Below are positions 25,154 to 36,549 of a stretch of DNA of 64,000 nucleotides, piece after piece. The notes under the pieces are model-generated. The model was not told the origin of the DNA. It did not search any database and saw only the letters and a list, made by a program, of their open reading frames with translations. A program made the position numbers and the translations under genes. The DNA lies in NCBI GenBank assembly GCA_047967505.1, contig CM106541.1; one strand, written 5' to 3'. Every line of letters starts with the position of its first letter. The stretch's first letter is position 1. Source of the stretch: Dipteris shenzhenensis. Taxonomy: Eukaryota; Polypodiophyta; Polypodiopsida; Gleicheniales.

Positions 25154-25806
25154 GTGAGTGATCTTCCGTGCTAGTCACACTATTCAAGTCACCCATGCAA
25201 ATTGCCTATTTACCAGTGAATATAGCCTTCAATCTACTCTAGAGTGCATAGTTTGGTTAGGGGCATATACAAAAACAACAAAAACGTTAACTGCAGGCTT
25301 CAACCATAATAAACTCTCCCTCCTAATCCATAGTACATAGAGTTGATAACAAGCTCACATTTAATTAAAAGGGTGGTCCCTCCTCTTCCTGCATATGGGC
25401 AATTAATGAAGACCTGATAACCATCCATCTATAATCTTATAACATTAGCATTTCCCATCTTTAATTCCTGAATCATGCATGTGGCTTATAGAGTCTCATA
25501 ATCTTTTTAACAATAGCCTACTTCCACCTTGAGCATACTCTCGTAACATTCCAAGTCATTACAACAACCAGATTGTAGCACACCTTTGAAACATTACTTT
25601 TCATCGTCAATGTCTCTTGGTCCATTTCTTTAGCCAAAGGAGTGAATAAATTAATGAAAGATTTCCCTTTCCATGCTTTCCTCTTGGGCATTCTAAGCAA
25701 AAGGCCTTTTGATAGTTTACCACCACCTTTATCATGTTGTCCACATCAACACTCAGACTGAGAGAAACATGATCAATTTGCATGTTTGCCACCTCTACTT
25801 GTAGGT
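25154..25806 (-). mobile_element. LINE A, endonuclease N-terminal segment
   Basis: On the minus strand stand the typical L1 endonuclease motifs in order but in broken frames: MTWNVTRVCSRW (about 25520-25555), CPYAGRGGTTLLI, VFVVFVYAPNQTMHSR, then CMGDLNSVTSTEDH at 25160-25200. The next motif WNDFFDG...LDRFYF lies on the far side of the GTGAG element near 21030, proving the two pieces are one LINE. Confidence 0.8.
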
Positions 25807-25945
25807 TGTGAGGAACGGGGGGGTTAAATTTAGGACACTGTGCCTTAACCCCAGCTATGTACACAATACTCAACGTATATATATGAATAACATAGAAGGT
25901 AAGGGTGGTTCATCACCCACAAATCTGTGTGTTCCTCTCTGAGCA
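25807..25945 (+). repeat. Copia-2 5' LTR remnant
   Basis: Matches the Copia-1 LTR from the TGTG start through ctgtgccttaacccca and the tatatat core. It loses similarity after gttcctctctg, so its 3' end and the primer-binding site are degraded. Confidence 0.75.
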
Positions 25946-27004
25946 TAGTGAAGAGATCGCGTGAGCTTTCCGGTTAGGCATTCATGAGGCAATGAGCCAA
26001 GAGCAGTTCTCGAAGCAATGCTGATATCCAGAGTTTGAGGCAAAATTTTGACCTGAAGTCTAGTAATGTTGTAGAGGACTTCAAAAGCTTCATTTTTTCT
26101 TTTTACTTTGTCTCGATCTAAGCTCTCTATCAAAAGATACAACTTCTGCAAAAACAAGCATGGAGAGGAGAAACGATGTGATCCGTGTGTTGGATCCGCA
26201 CTTCTGTGGATCATCATTTTGTGATTCGTCTATTCCATCACATTCAGGACGGCCTAAAACCTCAGCTTGCAAATTTTCTCCCGATTCCGTGAAGTTTTGT
26301 AGCTGTGATGAACCTCTGTGTGTAGGCATCTTCCTCATTTCATTTTTTCTTCTTTTTGTGGGATCTCAAATTCTAGGCCACCATTCTCTAAACCGTTAGT
26401 TCCGTTGTATTCAAAGCGGTCCGAAACCTCTATCTGCAAATGCACTCTCAATTTTGTGCAGGATTGATGCCTTGGTGATTCTCTGAGTAATCGTTTCATC
26501 TCCTTTGTTACAAAAATTTCTCCAAAGTTCTCCAAGGATTTGGTTGACTGCCATGTGGCAGCAGATAAGGCTTCCCCCTTATGATTATTTGCCTAAGGTT
26601 ATATTTGCAAGTCACATGCATGGTTTACAAGGTTGACTGGCTCTTACTCCCTCACGGGATGAGATTTTGGAGTTGCGACAAAAGGGAAAAGTGTGCAGAT
26701 TGTGCCATTGAGTCTAGATATGCAGTGACATTCATCTTTTGAGCCATATCAAATTTGCTTTGCAGTATCAGCCATTGCCTTGAGGCCATGATTTTGGACA
26801 TACTCTATGCAGATCACTCTTATTGTAGTTTGAGCCATGTGTGCTGATTCGTGGTTTGTATTGAGTTACAATGGATGCTTTATTGGCCATTTGGATGCAT
26901 TGTAGTCCTTGTTGGATGCGCTAAAAGACCCAGATTACCTTGTGGGATGTTATTTTGATGGACGCTTTGCACATGGATACTTTTTTATGCTGAGCAAACT
27001 ACCT

Positions 27005-30000
27005 CTAGTAAAGTTTACCTCATGAAGAGGTTCTTTGAGCTACAGTTGAAGAGAGGGGTCTCCATTGCTTCTCATTTGAATGAATTCAATATTATTTTCA
27101 GCTAGCTTTAGGCTCAGAAGCTGAATTTTGAAATGGAGACAAAGGCAATCTTTCTTTTATGTTCATTGCCATCTTCATGGGATCCCTTTCACATAGCTCT
27201 GCACTTGGCGAAGTGCTAAAGTTTGATGATGTTATGAGTAGCCTATTGGCCGAGGAGATTAGACAGAAGTCTATGGGAGACAACAAGCATGATGCAGCCT
27301 TAAATGTGCAAATGGTCACATCACAGTTTAGGGGGAAGTCCCAAGAAAGAGGGAAGTCTCGTAGCAAATCTAGGGCATGGAACATTGAGTGTTGGCAAGA
27401 AGGGCCACATGAAAAAGGATTGCTACAAGCTGAAAAGAGAGCAAAAGGATAAGAAAAAGAATGCAAATTGAGGTGCAAATAAGAAGAAAGAGAGTCCAAG
27501 GGAGGACAAGGAAAAGTGAAGATCGAGGAGATCAATGCAATCACTGATGATATGACAATGACATTCTCTTCATGTCTAGTCTACCTAAAGAGTTGCTTAC
27601 CACTTCAAATGATGTATACTCCCAGGATTGGATTTTGGGTTCTAGTGCTTCATTCTATGTTACTTTCCATAGGGAATGGATGACAATGGAAAGACAAGTT
27701 GTGTGCATCTAGGAAATAAGTATGCATGTGACATAGTGGGAGTAGCTGACATAAAGTTTTCTTTTGCAAATGGGTCTGCATTTGTTTTGAAAAATGTGAG
27801 ACATGTGCCTAAGAGCCTCATTTCAGTGGGTCAGCTAGATGATGCCGGTTTTCAAACCGTCTTTGGTTTTGGGAGTTGGAAAATTTAGAAGGGCTCTATG
27901 CTTTTGGCGAGGGGTGCCAAGTTGGGACTCTGTATCCCTTACATGTATCAGGGGTGTCTGATCATGTTGTTGCAATAACCGAGCAACCAAGTACTTCTTT
28001 GTGGCATTGCCGGTTGGGCCATATGAGCCTAAATGGAATGAAACTCTTATGTTGTTTGGGTTATGTACCGCATTTGAGTTTGAATTTTGTGAGCACTATC
28101 TTTATGGGAAGCAAACTAAAGTAGCCCATAAAAGAAGGGGAAAGTAAGAGCTTGAAAAGCTTGATTTGGTGCATTTAGATGTATGTGGTCCCATGCTTAC
28201 ACAGTTATTAGGCGGGGCTAAATACTATGTAACATTCATTGATGATGCAACTAGGAAAGTGTGGGCTTATGCTATGGCTCGGAAGAGCAATGTGCTTCAT
28301 GTATTTTAGAAATGGTCGGCTTTGGTTGAAAATTAGTCGGGTAGAATGCTTAAATGCCTATGGACTGATAATGGTGGAGAGTATATCTCTCATGACTTTC
28401 AGCATTTCTGTGATACACGTGGGATCAAGAGGGAGCTCATGTCCCCTCATACTTTAGAGAAAAATCCTGTTGCAAAAAAGATGAACTACATCATTCAGGA
28501 AAGTATGCAGTGTATGCTTTCCAATGCAAGTCTTTTTGGTGGTTTTTGGGCTGAGGCAATGAAGACTGTCGTGCATGTGATTAATAGATCACCTAGTAAG
28601 AGTTTGGATGGTGGTATTCCTAAAGAGGCATAGAGTGGCAAGAAGCCCTCATACAATCATTTGCGGTGGATATTTGGGTGTGAGGCATATGCACATGTGC
28701 CAAGGAGATTTGGAAGAAGCTAGATCCTAAGTCTAGGAAATGCATCTTTTTAGGTTATGGTGAAAGTGGAGAGATGGGTTATCATCTCTGGGATCCAAAA
28801 GGCAAGAAGATCTTATGTAGCCACCATGATGCATAAGACACCCATCAAAGATGTTGAAATGAGAAAAGTCAAGTTCCAGAATGTAATTTCACCCACATAT
28901 AATGGTAGATAGCAAGCTGTCCAAGCACCAAATGTGCAAGAAATGGTGCCATCGAGTACTCCCACAGGTACACAATCAAGGGCAGATGATAGGTCATCTA
29001 TTGGTGGAATTGATGAGCCAAATGTGGTTGATATGTAGGTGGGACAACAAGCTGAAATGACCATCAGAAGATCAATTAGAGTGTCTAGACCGCTTGATAG
29101 GTTTGTTCCAGGGGCAACTATGTGATGCTTATTGGCTGCAGGGAGCCTTCTTGCTATAGAGAGGCTATGATGTGCAAGGATCAACACAAGTGGGAGTATG
29201 CTATGCAATTAGAGATGATTTCACTCATGAATAATAAGCCTTGGGACTTGGTTTCTTTGCCACATGGAAAGAAAGCATTGCCATGTAAATGGGTCTACAA
29301 CATGAAGATCACAGGTGATGATGTGCCTAAGTACAACGTCCGTTTGGTTGGGTTCAAGCAAGAGAAGGGTGTGGACTTTGATGAGATCTTATCTCAGTTG
29401 TGAAGAAGACCACATAGATGCATACATGGACTTGTGGCAACAGAGGATATGGAGCTTATGTAGATGGATGCCAAGATAGCTTTCTGGCATGGGGATTTGC
29501 ATGAGGAAATTTACATGGTGCAGCCAGAAGGCTTTGAAGAAAAGGGCAAACAACATTTGGTTTGCCAACTAAAAAAGAGTCTCTATGGCCTTAAACAAGC
29601 ACCTAGGGAATGGTATCAGAAGTTTTACGCTTTTATTATGTCTCAAGGTTTCAAAAGGAGTGAAATTGATCACTGCTTCTCCATTAAAATGGCTAAGGAT
29701 AATAGCTTGATCATCCTGGCTAGCAAGAACACTTATGAGCTAGATGCATTAAAGGACAAGTTGCATGAGGCCTTTGACGTGAATTATTTGGGACTTGTAG
29801 GTCATATTTTTGGTATGCGCATCACACATGACTAGAGTAGGAAACTCCTTTGGCTTTCACAAAAGGAGTATGTTTACAAATGTATTGCAGTGTTTCAATA
29901 TGGAGAGGAACAAGGCACTCCATTGCCTCCATATGTGAAACTAAGTCAGGCAGATAGTCCCAAATCAGATGAGGAGAATGCCATGATGCCCAAGGTTCCT

Positions 30001-30457
30001 TATGCATCCGTGGCTGGGAGTCTTATGTATAATATGATAGCTACTACTAGATCGGACATTGCATTTGCACTGGGAGTTGTTAGCCGCTATATGGCTAATC
30101 TAGGAAAAAGGCATTGGGAGGCAGTTAAGTGCATCATGAGGTACCTGAAGGGTACCAAGGAGATGTGCATCTGCTTCGGTAGAGGAGAGATGCATGTATT
30201 TGGGTACACAGATTCATACAGGTGTACCGACATTGCATAATGATTTTATGAGTGCTATTCAACTAGCATGGAATCCGGTCTTTCATGCAAAGACCAAACA
30301 CATTGAGGTCAAGTACCATTTCATTAGGGAGGTACTTGAGGACAAGTGCATAGAGCTTGTCAAGGTCCATATAGAGGATAACCCTACAGAGATGCTGACG
30401 AAGAGTCTACCTAGTCAACGGTTTGAGTATTGTCATGTCTTGATGGGCATTGGATAG
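27005..30457 (+). pseudogene. Copia-2 gag-pol pseudogene
   Basis: Remnants follow the Copia order: gag C-terminal part (27005-27300), disrupted zinc knuckle (about 27390-27430), protease (27620-27670), GAG-pre-integrase (LWHCRLGHMSLNGM, 27985-28040), integrase (28140-28640), RT (29260-29830, with a deletion removing the YVDD box region) and an RNase H tail (30130-30457) ending FEYCHVLMGIG at the same place as Copia-1. Stop codons and frameshifts are frequent throughout. It serves as the comparison that shows where Copia-1 is mutated. Confidence 0.88.
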
Positions 30458-30499
30458 TATCTCCACTAGTTGTTCTGCATATTGACCTTTAAGCGCGGT

Positions 30500-30664
30500 T
30501 ATGGGGATTTAAGGACAGTGTGCCTTAACCCCAGTTATGTACAAAATACTCAACATATATATATGAATGACATGGAAGATAAGGGTGGTTCAGCACCAAC
30601 AAATCTGTATGTTCCTCTCTGGCTCTCACTCTCTCTTGTTTTCCGCTTCTGTTGTGAACTCACA
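30500..30664 (+). repeat. Copia-2 3' LTR (165 bp)
   Basis: Follows cctttaagcgcggt, a decayed polypurine region. It starts TATGGGGATTTAAGG (mutated from TGTGGGGG) and ends TGTGAACTCACA. Confidence 0.75.
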
Positions 30665-31200
30665 AGGAGCAGAGTTGCACCTCTTGCATCAACTTGTTTC
30701 TTGGTGCGACCTTGGGCTCTAACGAGACTAAAGATCTTATCTTAGCTTCACCGAGCTGCATTTTAGGATTTCTACCCCCTTGAGTATCCATCTCCATTTC
30801 CTTCCTTTTACATGACACATTCATCTACTCTTGCATATCCATGTGAGTCTCAGCATTGGTATCCTAGCAATTATTAGCAGTTGAGTCATGAACTCCTTTC
30901 TCATCCCCCAAAAATTCAATTGGAGAGGAGACCGCAGTGTCAGACCCTGTTCTATTTGGACACTCTCTCATAAAGTGGCCATTGCACTTGCACACATAGC
31001 AAGCATCGGGAAAAATACCAAATCTAACCTCCATGAACAAGTTCCATCCATTGGTGGAACCAGTTCCAAACCTTCCAGAGGCTCTTCCCTCCTATAGCAA
31101 ATAACACATACCTTACGAGAGGATCTTTTAGCTTGTATAGGTGGCATGTAGAGGACTCTCCCCAATCGATAGGCAATCTTCTATAGCTCAAAGACCAATG
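30665..31200 (-). mobile_element. LINE A, ORF1 segment with zinc knuckle
   Basis: The minus strand reads KIAYRLGRVLYMPP...KVCVICYRREEPLEGLEL, typical of the DUF4283-type ORF1 of plant LINEs. A CCHC knuckle CYVCKCNGHFMRECPNR follows near 30940-31000. The reading continues to Copia-2 and on to 25806. The 5' part of ORF1 is missing beyond ~31200, so LINE A is 5'-truncated there or cut by later events. Confidence 0.75.
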
Positions 31201-31229
31201 GAAGAAAATGGAGAGGGAGAAGGAAGAAA

Positions 31230-31885
31230 CTAGGAGGGGAGAAATATATTATCAAAATGAAAGGGGGGGTAAAGTGAGGGTTGAATGATGGGATAGAAAT
31301 GAGAGAATAAAAGGTCACAGGTAGGAATAGAGAGGGAGGAGAGATTTGTGATGAGGAGGGGGTGGATGAAGTTCATGAGAAACACCTTTATGGGTAGGAA
31401 TAGAGAGTGAGGATGAGAAGGAGGGCTGAATGTCACAGGGTAGGAATAGAGAAGTGGGATGAGCTAGGATAGAGAGGGAGGATAATTGATTTAGGATGAG
31501 GGGAGGATAAAGGTCACAAGGTAGGAATAGAGAGGGAGGCTAAGAGATTTGTGATTTTTTTTGGGGGGCGGATGAAGACCATGAGGCACACCTTCATGAG
31601 GTAGGAATGGAGAGGGAGGATGAGAGATTTGTGGTGATGAGGGGGGGATGAATGTCACAAGGTAGGAATAGAGCAAGGGATGAGAGATTTGTGGTGATGA
31701 GGGGCGATGAATGTCACAGGGTAGGAATAGAGCAAGGGATGAGAGATTTGTAGTGAGGGTGGATGAATGTCACAGGGTAGGAATAGGAAAGGTGGATGGG
31801 AGATTTATGGTCAGGGGGATGAATGTCACAGGGTAGGAATAGCAAAGGGGGATGGGAGATTTATGGTCAAGGGGATGAATGGAGT
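31230..31885. repeat. Minisatellite, ~45-60 bp units
   Basis: About ten imperfect units built on the phrase gtcacagggtaggaatagag followed by a purine-rich arm and gagatttgtggtgatgagg. Units shorten and become more regular to the right (31640-31880). No coding potential; the short minus-strand frames at 31230-31676 are by-products. Confidence 0.88.
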
Positions 31886-32035
31886 AAGGGGTGTGACTAG
31901 GTTTATTTACTTAGCGATGATTTACCACCAGTTAACTTAATTAATCACATGAAAACATCTAATCATTCATAACTTCACATGGTTAGGTCTCATTACTAAG
32001 CTATAAAATTAAAAAGCGCTCGAAATTTTGAGCTC

Positions 32036-32049
32036 TTTATCATTGTGCT
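32036..32049. repeat. Target-site duplication of LINE B (left copy)
   Basis: TTTATCATTGTGCT at 32036-32049 is repeated exactly at 39004-39017, 14 bp, typical of target-primed reverse transcription. Confidence 0.88.
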
Positions 32050-32244
32050 TTTTTTAAAGGCAAAAAGTAGTGCTAGTTATATTGCTTGAAAACGAGAGTA
32101 CAAGAGGGCCTAAAGGCTAGCGGGCTGCAATCGCAAAACGGATATAGCCCGAGTAACAAAATACTAATTACAAGCCTCTCAGGGCATAATCATCGGAGTG
32201 TGGACAAATAGCCACGGTGGGGGGGAGTAATGCCACTGAAGACT

Positions 32245-35200
32245 CTAAGCAGAGTGCTGGAAGAATAGCTTTCGATGGTCCCAGTCACGAAGGAAGTGCC
32301 ATCTCTTCTCCTTCCCTGCCCGGGACTCCCCCTGAATCTGATCCCACTGACCCTTGAGCGTGTGAATGATCGTGCTCCAAATGTCCGCTAGGGTCTGGGT
32401 AGCAAAAGAAGCCTGATCTCCTAAGGTCTGCGCGCATCTGGAAGTCCAGATATGCCAGCCTGCAATACTCCCTATGATCTCCCAAACTGGGTGCCGAGTC
32501 ATCGCTCCTGCATCTGTCTTTGTCAGATGCCAAGGGTAGCTGTCCATGTATGCCCAGGTGGCATGCGTGATGAAGAAGACTGGATCCTGCCTAGAGAACT
32601 CATAAGCCAAGTGATGTCCCATCTCGGTGCTGCACCAGCAAACGGCTCCCCAAGTGACCAGTCCTAGCTCGGGTGCAGCCCTCACTAAGATCCCCATGAC
32701 TCCCTTCCACACTGTCTGAGCATGCGAGCAACTCCAAAGGCAGTGCTTCAGGGACTCCTCCTCCTGAAAACACATATGGCAGTGCCCCATCTGCCTCAGC
32801 CAGCTGCCAACTGGTAGCCCCTTGTGGGCTACCATCCAAAGAAAGTAAGAGATCTTCCTCGGCCGCCAGCTTGCCCAAAGAGTCTTCTAGAATGTGCGAA
32901 GAAAGACCAGAGATATCCCTTGGGCATACCAACTATGTGCCTGTGTGGGTAGCCCGTGCTGGAGAGCCCCAAGAGCATGCCTACCAGTACGCACACTGTA
33001 AGAGAAGAAGGGGGTAGGGTTCTCTGAGGTCTCCAATGGTGGCCAGCACCACTCCCCTAGGTCCCACTCCACCTCTATCAAGGAACGGCCCTCCCAGATC
33101 TAGAGTCTCCAGTCCTGGTCCTACATAATCAGGGGGTCTATATGCCACGTTTTCCCTTGCAACCCTATGATGCGAAGGTGCTACCAGGGAAGCTAGGGGT
33201 CGATCACGGCCTCTCTGCTCTGGAGACGGCTATCATCGGCGACAGAGAAGAAGTGAATCGAGGAGTCCGAGAAAAGGTCTGCAACCACCAAAGGAATGCC
33301 ACGGGGTGTGAACTACCCTAGCCACCTCTCATCTCCCGGGAGGAGCTGTCTGGTGATCATGGGAATCCTCCAACCTGCAGGAATGGCAGCATCGATCTCC
33401 GCTCGTTGAGCTTGGATCCCACGTGCCGTACCTACTGCTGCTACCAGCTCGCCTGGGCTCAGCTGGCTGTAGACGTCCCTCTAAACCCAGAGCGAGCATG
33501 CGGGCCCATGCACCCAGAGCGCCCAAGGGATATGGGATCTCTCTCCAAGCTGGCGACCTGTATCATCTGTCACCTGGCTGCTCCAAATCAAGGGCTGTCT
33601 GTCTATCTCCTCTCGACAGCTAGGGGGAACCTGGGAGAGGCTGTGTCGCAACTTCCTCCAGACTGAGACGAGGCTACGGAGGAAGGGGGAACGGGGCCGA
33701 GTCAGTGGTGCAGAAGTGAAAATCCACCAGATAGACGGCTACCAATCACCCTCTCTCTAGGGGGTACACGCGCTAAGACCATGCTGAAGCAAGAGCTTCC
33801 ACGTCTGCCCTCTTGGGGTCAGACCGTGGATGACTACTAACTTGCCAAGTAATGCTTGACTCCGCAGTTTTGGATCTATGATGCCAAGGCCGCCCTCTGT
33901 CTAGGGGAGAATGACCGTCTGCCAAGCGACCCGGGCTCTGGTGGTGCGCCGGAACCATCTGAGCCAGACCAAAGGAAGTTTCGCACTAGTTTCCTCAGCT
34001 GGGCTACACACGATCTCGAGAAACACCAGCAAGAGGCCACATACCAAGCGGTGGCAAGAAGGACCTGGTTGACCACAAGGGCCCTGCCTGCCAAGGATAG
34101 TCGAGCCGTGCTCCAGAAGGCTAGCTTCCATCGTATGGAGACTAGGACCGGTAAGAACTGCTGAGCCGGCGTGATATCCAGGCCTACCTCGAATCCCAGG
34201 TAACGTGTCATCTATCCTCTAGGGATCTAGCGAAACTCCAAGAAAATACCCCACTGTGAGCTGGCTCTCGGATCTGTAAGAAAACTGACTGACTTATGCC
34301 AATTGATTTTCGCCCCAGCGGCTAGGCAAAAAACCTGTAAGGATAGTCTCACTCGCTCCAGTGACTCGATATCATCCTGCATATACAGGGCTGTGTCATC
34401 TGCATACTCGGAGTCCGAAAGTTCTGCATCGTCCTGAATAGGGAGGCGCATCCCTCAAAGACCAGTGGTATGGGCTCGTAGAAAGTGAGTCATGGCCTCC
34501 GCAAAAAATAGGAAGACGTAGGGCACAAGCGGGCAGCCCTGATGCACTGAGCACTCGAGGGTGAATCTCTCCCCCATCCTGCCATTGATGATAACCTGGC
34601 TAGAGGCCGAGGACCTGTAGAGGCTAGCAATACCTCTGATCCACTCGTCCGGGAAACCGAACCGAGAGAGTGTACCTTCCAAGAAGGACCAGTCTACCCT
34701 ATCGTACACCTTCTCAAAGTCAAGGAGTATGGCAAGCTGCTGGCCACTGTGCTGGGCCCACTTCGTCGCCTTTGAGAATGTGAAAATGTTGTCCAAAATG
34801 CTGCGATCTGGGACAAAAAACCAGTCTGGGTGTCATGGATCAAGTCATGTAGCAGGGGGCGGATGCGGCTACTGATCATCTTGGCGAGGATTTTGTAGGC
34901 AGTCAGGAGGAGGGTGAAAGGGCACCACTGTCTGATCTCCTAACAATCCCCCCCCTTTGGGGATGAGGCAAATCAAGCTTGTTGCAAGGCTCTCTGGCAT
35001 CTATCTGCTGGAGAAGATATGTTGGAAGGCTGCGAGCAAGGGCTAGTGGACCTGCTCCCAGAAGGTGGTGAAGAAAGCTCTAGAGAGCCCATCCTCACCT
35101 AGGCATTTCTACCCATCAATAGCGCTCACCGCATCCTGCATCTCTGCCTCGGTGAAAGGGGCAAGAAGGGAATCACTCATGCTAGGCTGCACGAGCGACG

Positions 35201-36549
35201 GTGTATACCTCCACACCTCCTCTCTATAACGGCGGGCACGAGGGTCTAGGGGCTCCTGCTGGAACAGGGATCTATAGAAATCTACCACCAAGTCTCGGGA
35301 TCTGTCCTGAAATACCATCCTACGCTCTAAGAGATCGGAGTTGTTCCCCTGCTGACCTCTGGCCATGAGTCCTAAAGAACTCTCTGCACATCCTGTCGCC
35401 TTTCCTAGCTTAAAAGGACTTGGAAGCATGAAACGAGAACTCTGAGCGTCGCAAGTTGATCTCCTCTAGCATGGCTCGGGCTCTAACCTCTTGTCGTCTG
35501 AGCTCCTCAGAGCCTGGAGAAGACTGCTGCATCTGATGTATCGAGGCAAGATCTCGTCTAAGACCCCTCTCCTTCGCCCACCACTACTGCCTGACTTGAA
35601 TCACCTCCTGCTGACAGATGAGACTAGACTTGGCAAGAGCCTGAGCTACCTGTGCTACCATATCCCCCATGGGGTCCCAATCTTGCTCCCACAGGTCCAC
35701 TATCCTGCTGCGAACCGCTGCTCTAGAGTAGATGGAGTCTGGGATTTGGCATGAGCGTGGAGGTAAGGAGTGAGAGGCTGAGTCCAGGACTAGGATGACT
35801 GGGGCATGGTCAGAGAGGGTCGTCCCTGGAACCACTCTTGACTCTCCACCTCTGCCTAGCACCCAATCGCTGACATAGAAACGGTCCAATCGCTCCATAG
35901 CTTTGCCTCCCTCCCTCCTGTAACCCCAAGAGAAGTCCAGACTCCCTGTCCATTTGCAAAAGGAAGGCTCCCTCCAGCTGTCCCAACCTCCCACAGCGAA
36001 CATGGAGTCCCAATCTGCCTACTCCGCCTGAGCTATACCGAGGAACTCTGGGCCCCGTCCCTGCTGATCCTCTAAGGTCTCAAGGTTATTGAAGTCCCCT
36101 CCTACAATCCAAGAATCCATCTCTGGCAATAAGTCTGTCAAAGAGCTCCAAAAAGCGGCTCTCCGTCTGAGGTCGGTCGGGGCATAGATATTGAGGATGC
36201 CGATGCAGGATCCCTCAATATTCAAGCCCACCCAAAGCGCTCGTCTTGGGATCAGGGTGCCAAAACGACACACATGCTGAACTAGAGAAGCATCGATGGA
36301 GGTACAAACACCCCCGCTCCTCCCTTGCTCGCCAATCGAAGGTTCCCAGTAGGTGTGGGAGCGTCCTGTGAGGACCTTCCCACAATTACTAGTCTGAGAA
36401 GCCGAAAGCTTGTGTTCCTGCAATAGGAGCACATCTACCCTTCCCACCAAGGCTGGCTGGAGCTCCTATCTGAGCACCATCTTCCTAGGGCCATGGGTTC
36501 TTGATGAGTGGAACCCGTTGACGTTCCAAGAGATAATGCGTATACTCAT
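32245..36549 (-). pseudogene. LINE B ORF2: endonuclease, reverse transcriptase, zinc-binding domain
   Basis: Starts at ATG 36549 with the endonuclease opening MSIRIISWNVNGFHSSR. Motifs follow in order: LLLQEHK, LNIYAPT, WIVGGDFNNLET, ERLDRFYVS and the terminal LSDHAPV, i.e. all main APE-type active-site blocks (36549-35770). RT: LAILLDFEKVYDRVDWSFL, HQGCPLVPYVFLFFAEAM and the active site YADDTALY (about 34400). C-terminal zinc region CHMCFQEEESLKHCLWSC (32700-32790), with the C-terminal stop at 32245. An in-frame TAG follows the opening (MVLR-stop-ELQPAL) and several stops and frameshifts follow, so it is dead as it stands. Confidence 0.88.

Larger units (their letters stand above)
25807..30664 (+). 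mobile_element. Copia-2: degraded copy of the Copia-1 family, inserted in LINE A
   Basis: A 4.86-kb plus-strand relative of Copia-1 with LTR remnants at both ends (25807-about 25945 and 30500-30664). It is shorter than Copia-1 because of large deletions: about 0.6 kb spanning the end of the leader and the gag N terminus (junction near 26995), and 197 bp in RNase H (junction near 30213). The LTRs are clearly diverged from each other, so it is much older than Copia-1. No target-site duplication could be assigned with confidence. Confidence 0.85.

Noticed and set aside
25802-30669. Target-site duplication for Copia-2
   Set aside because: Flanking pentamers (taggt and aggag) do not match; any duplication has decayed or the ends are slightly misplaced.
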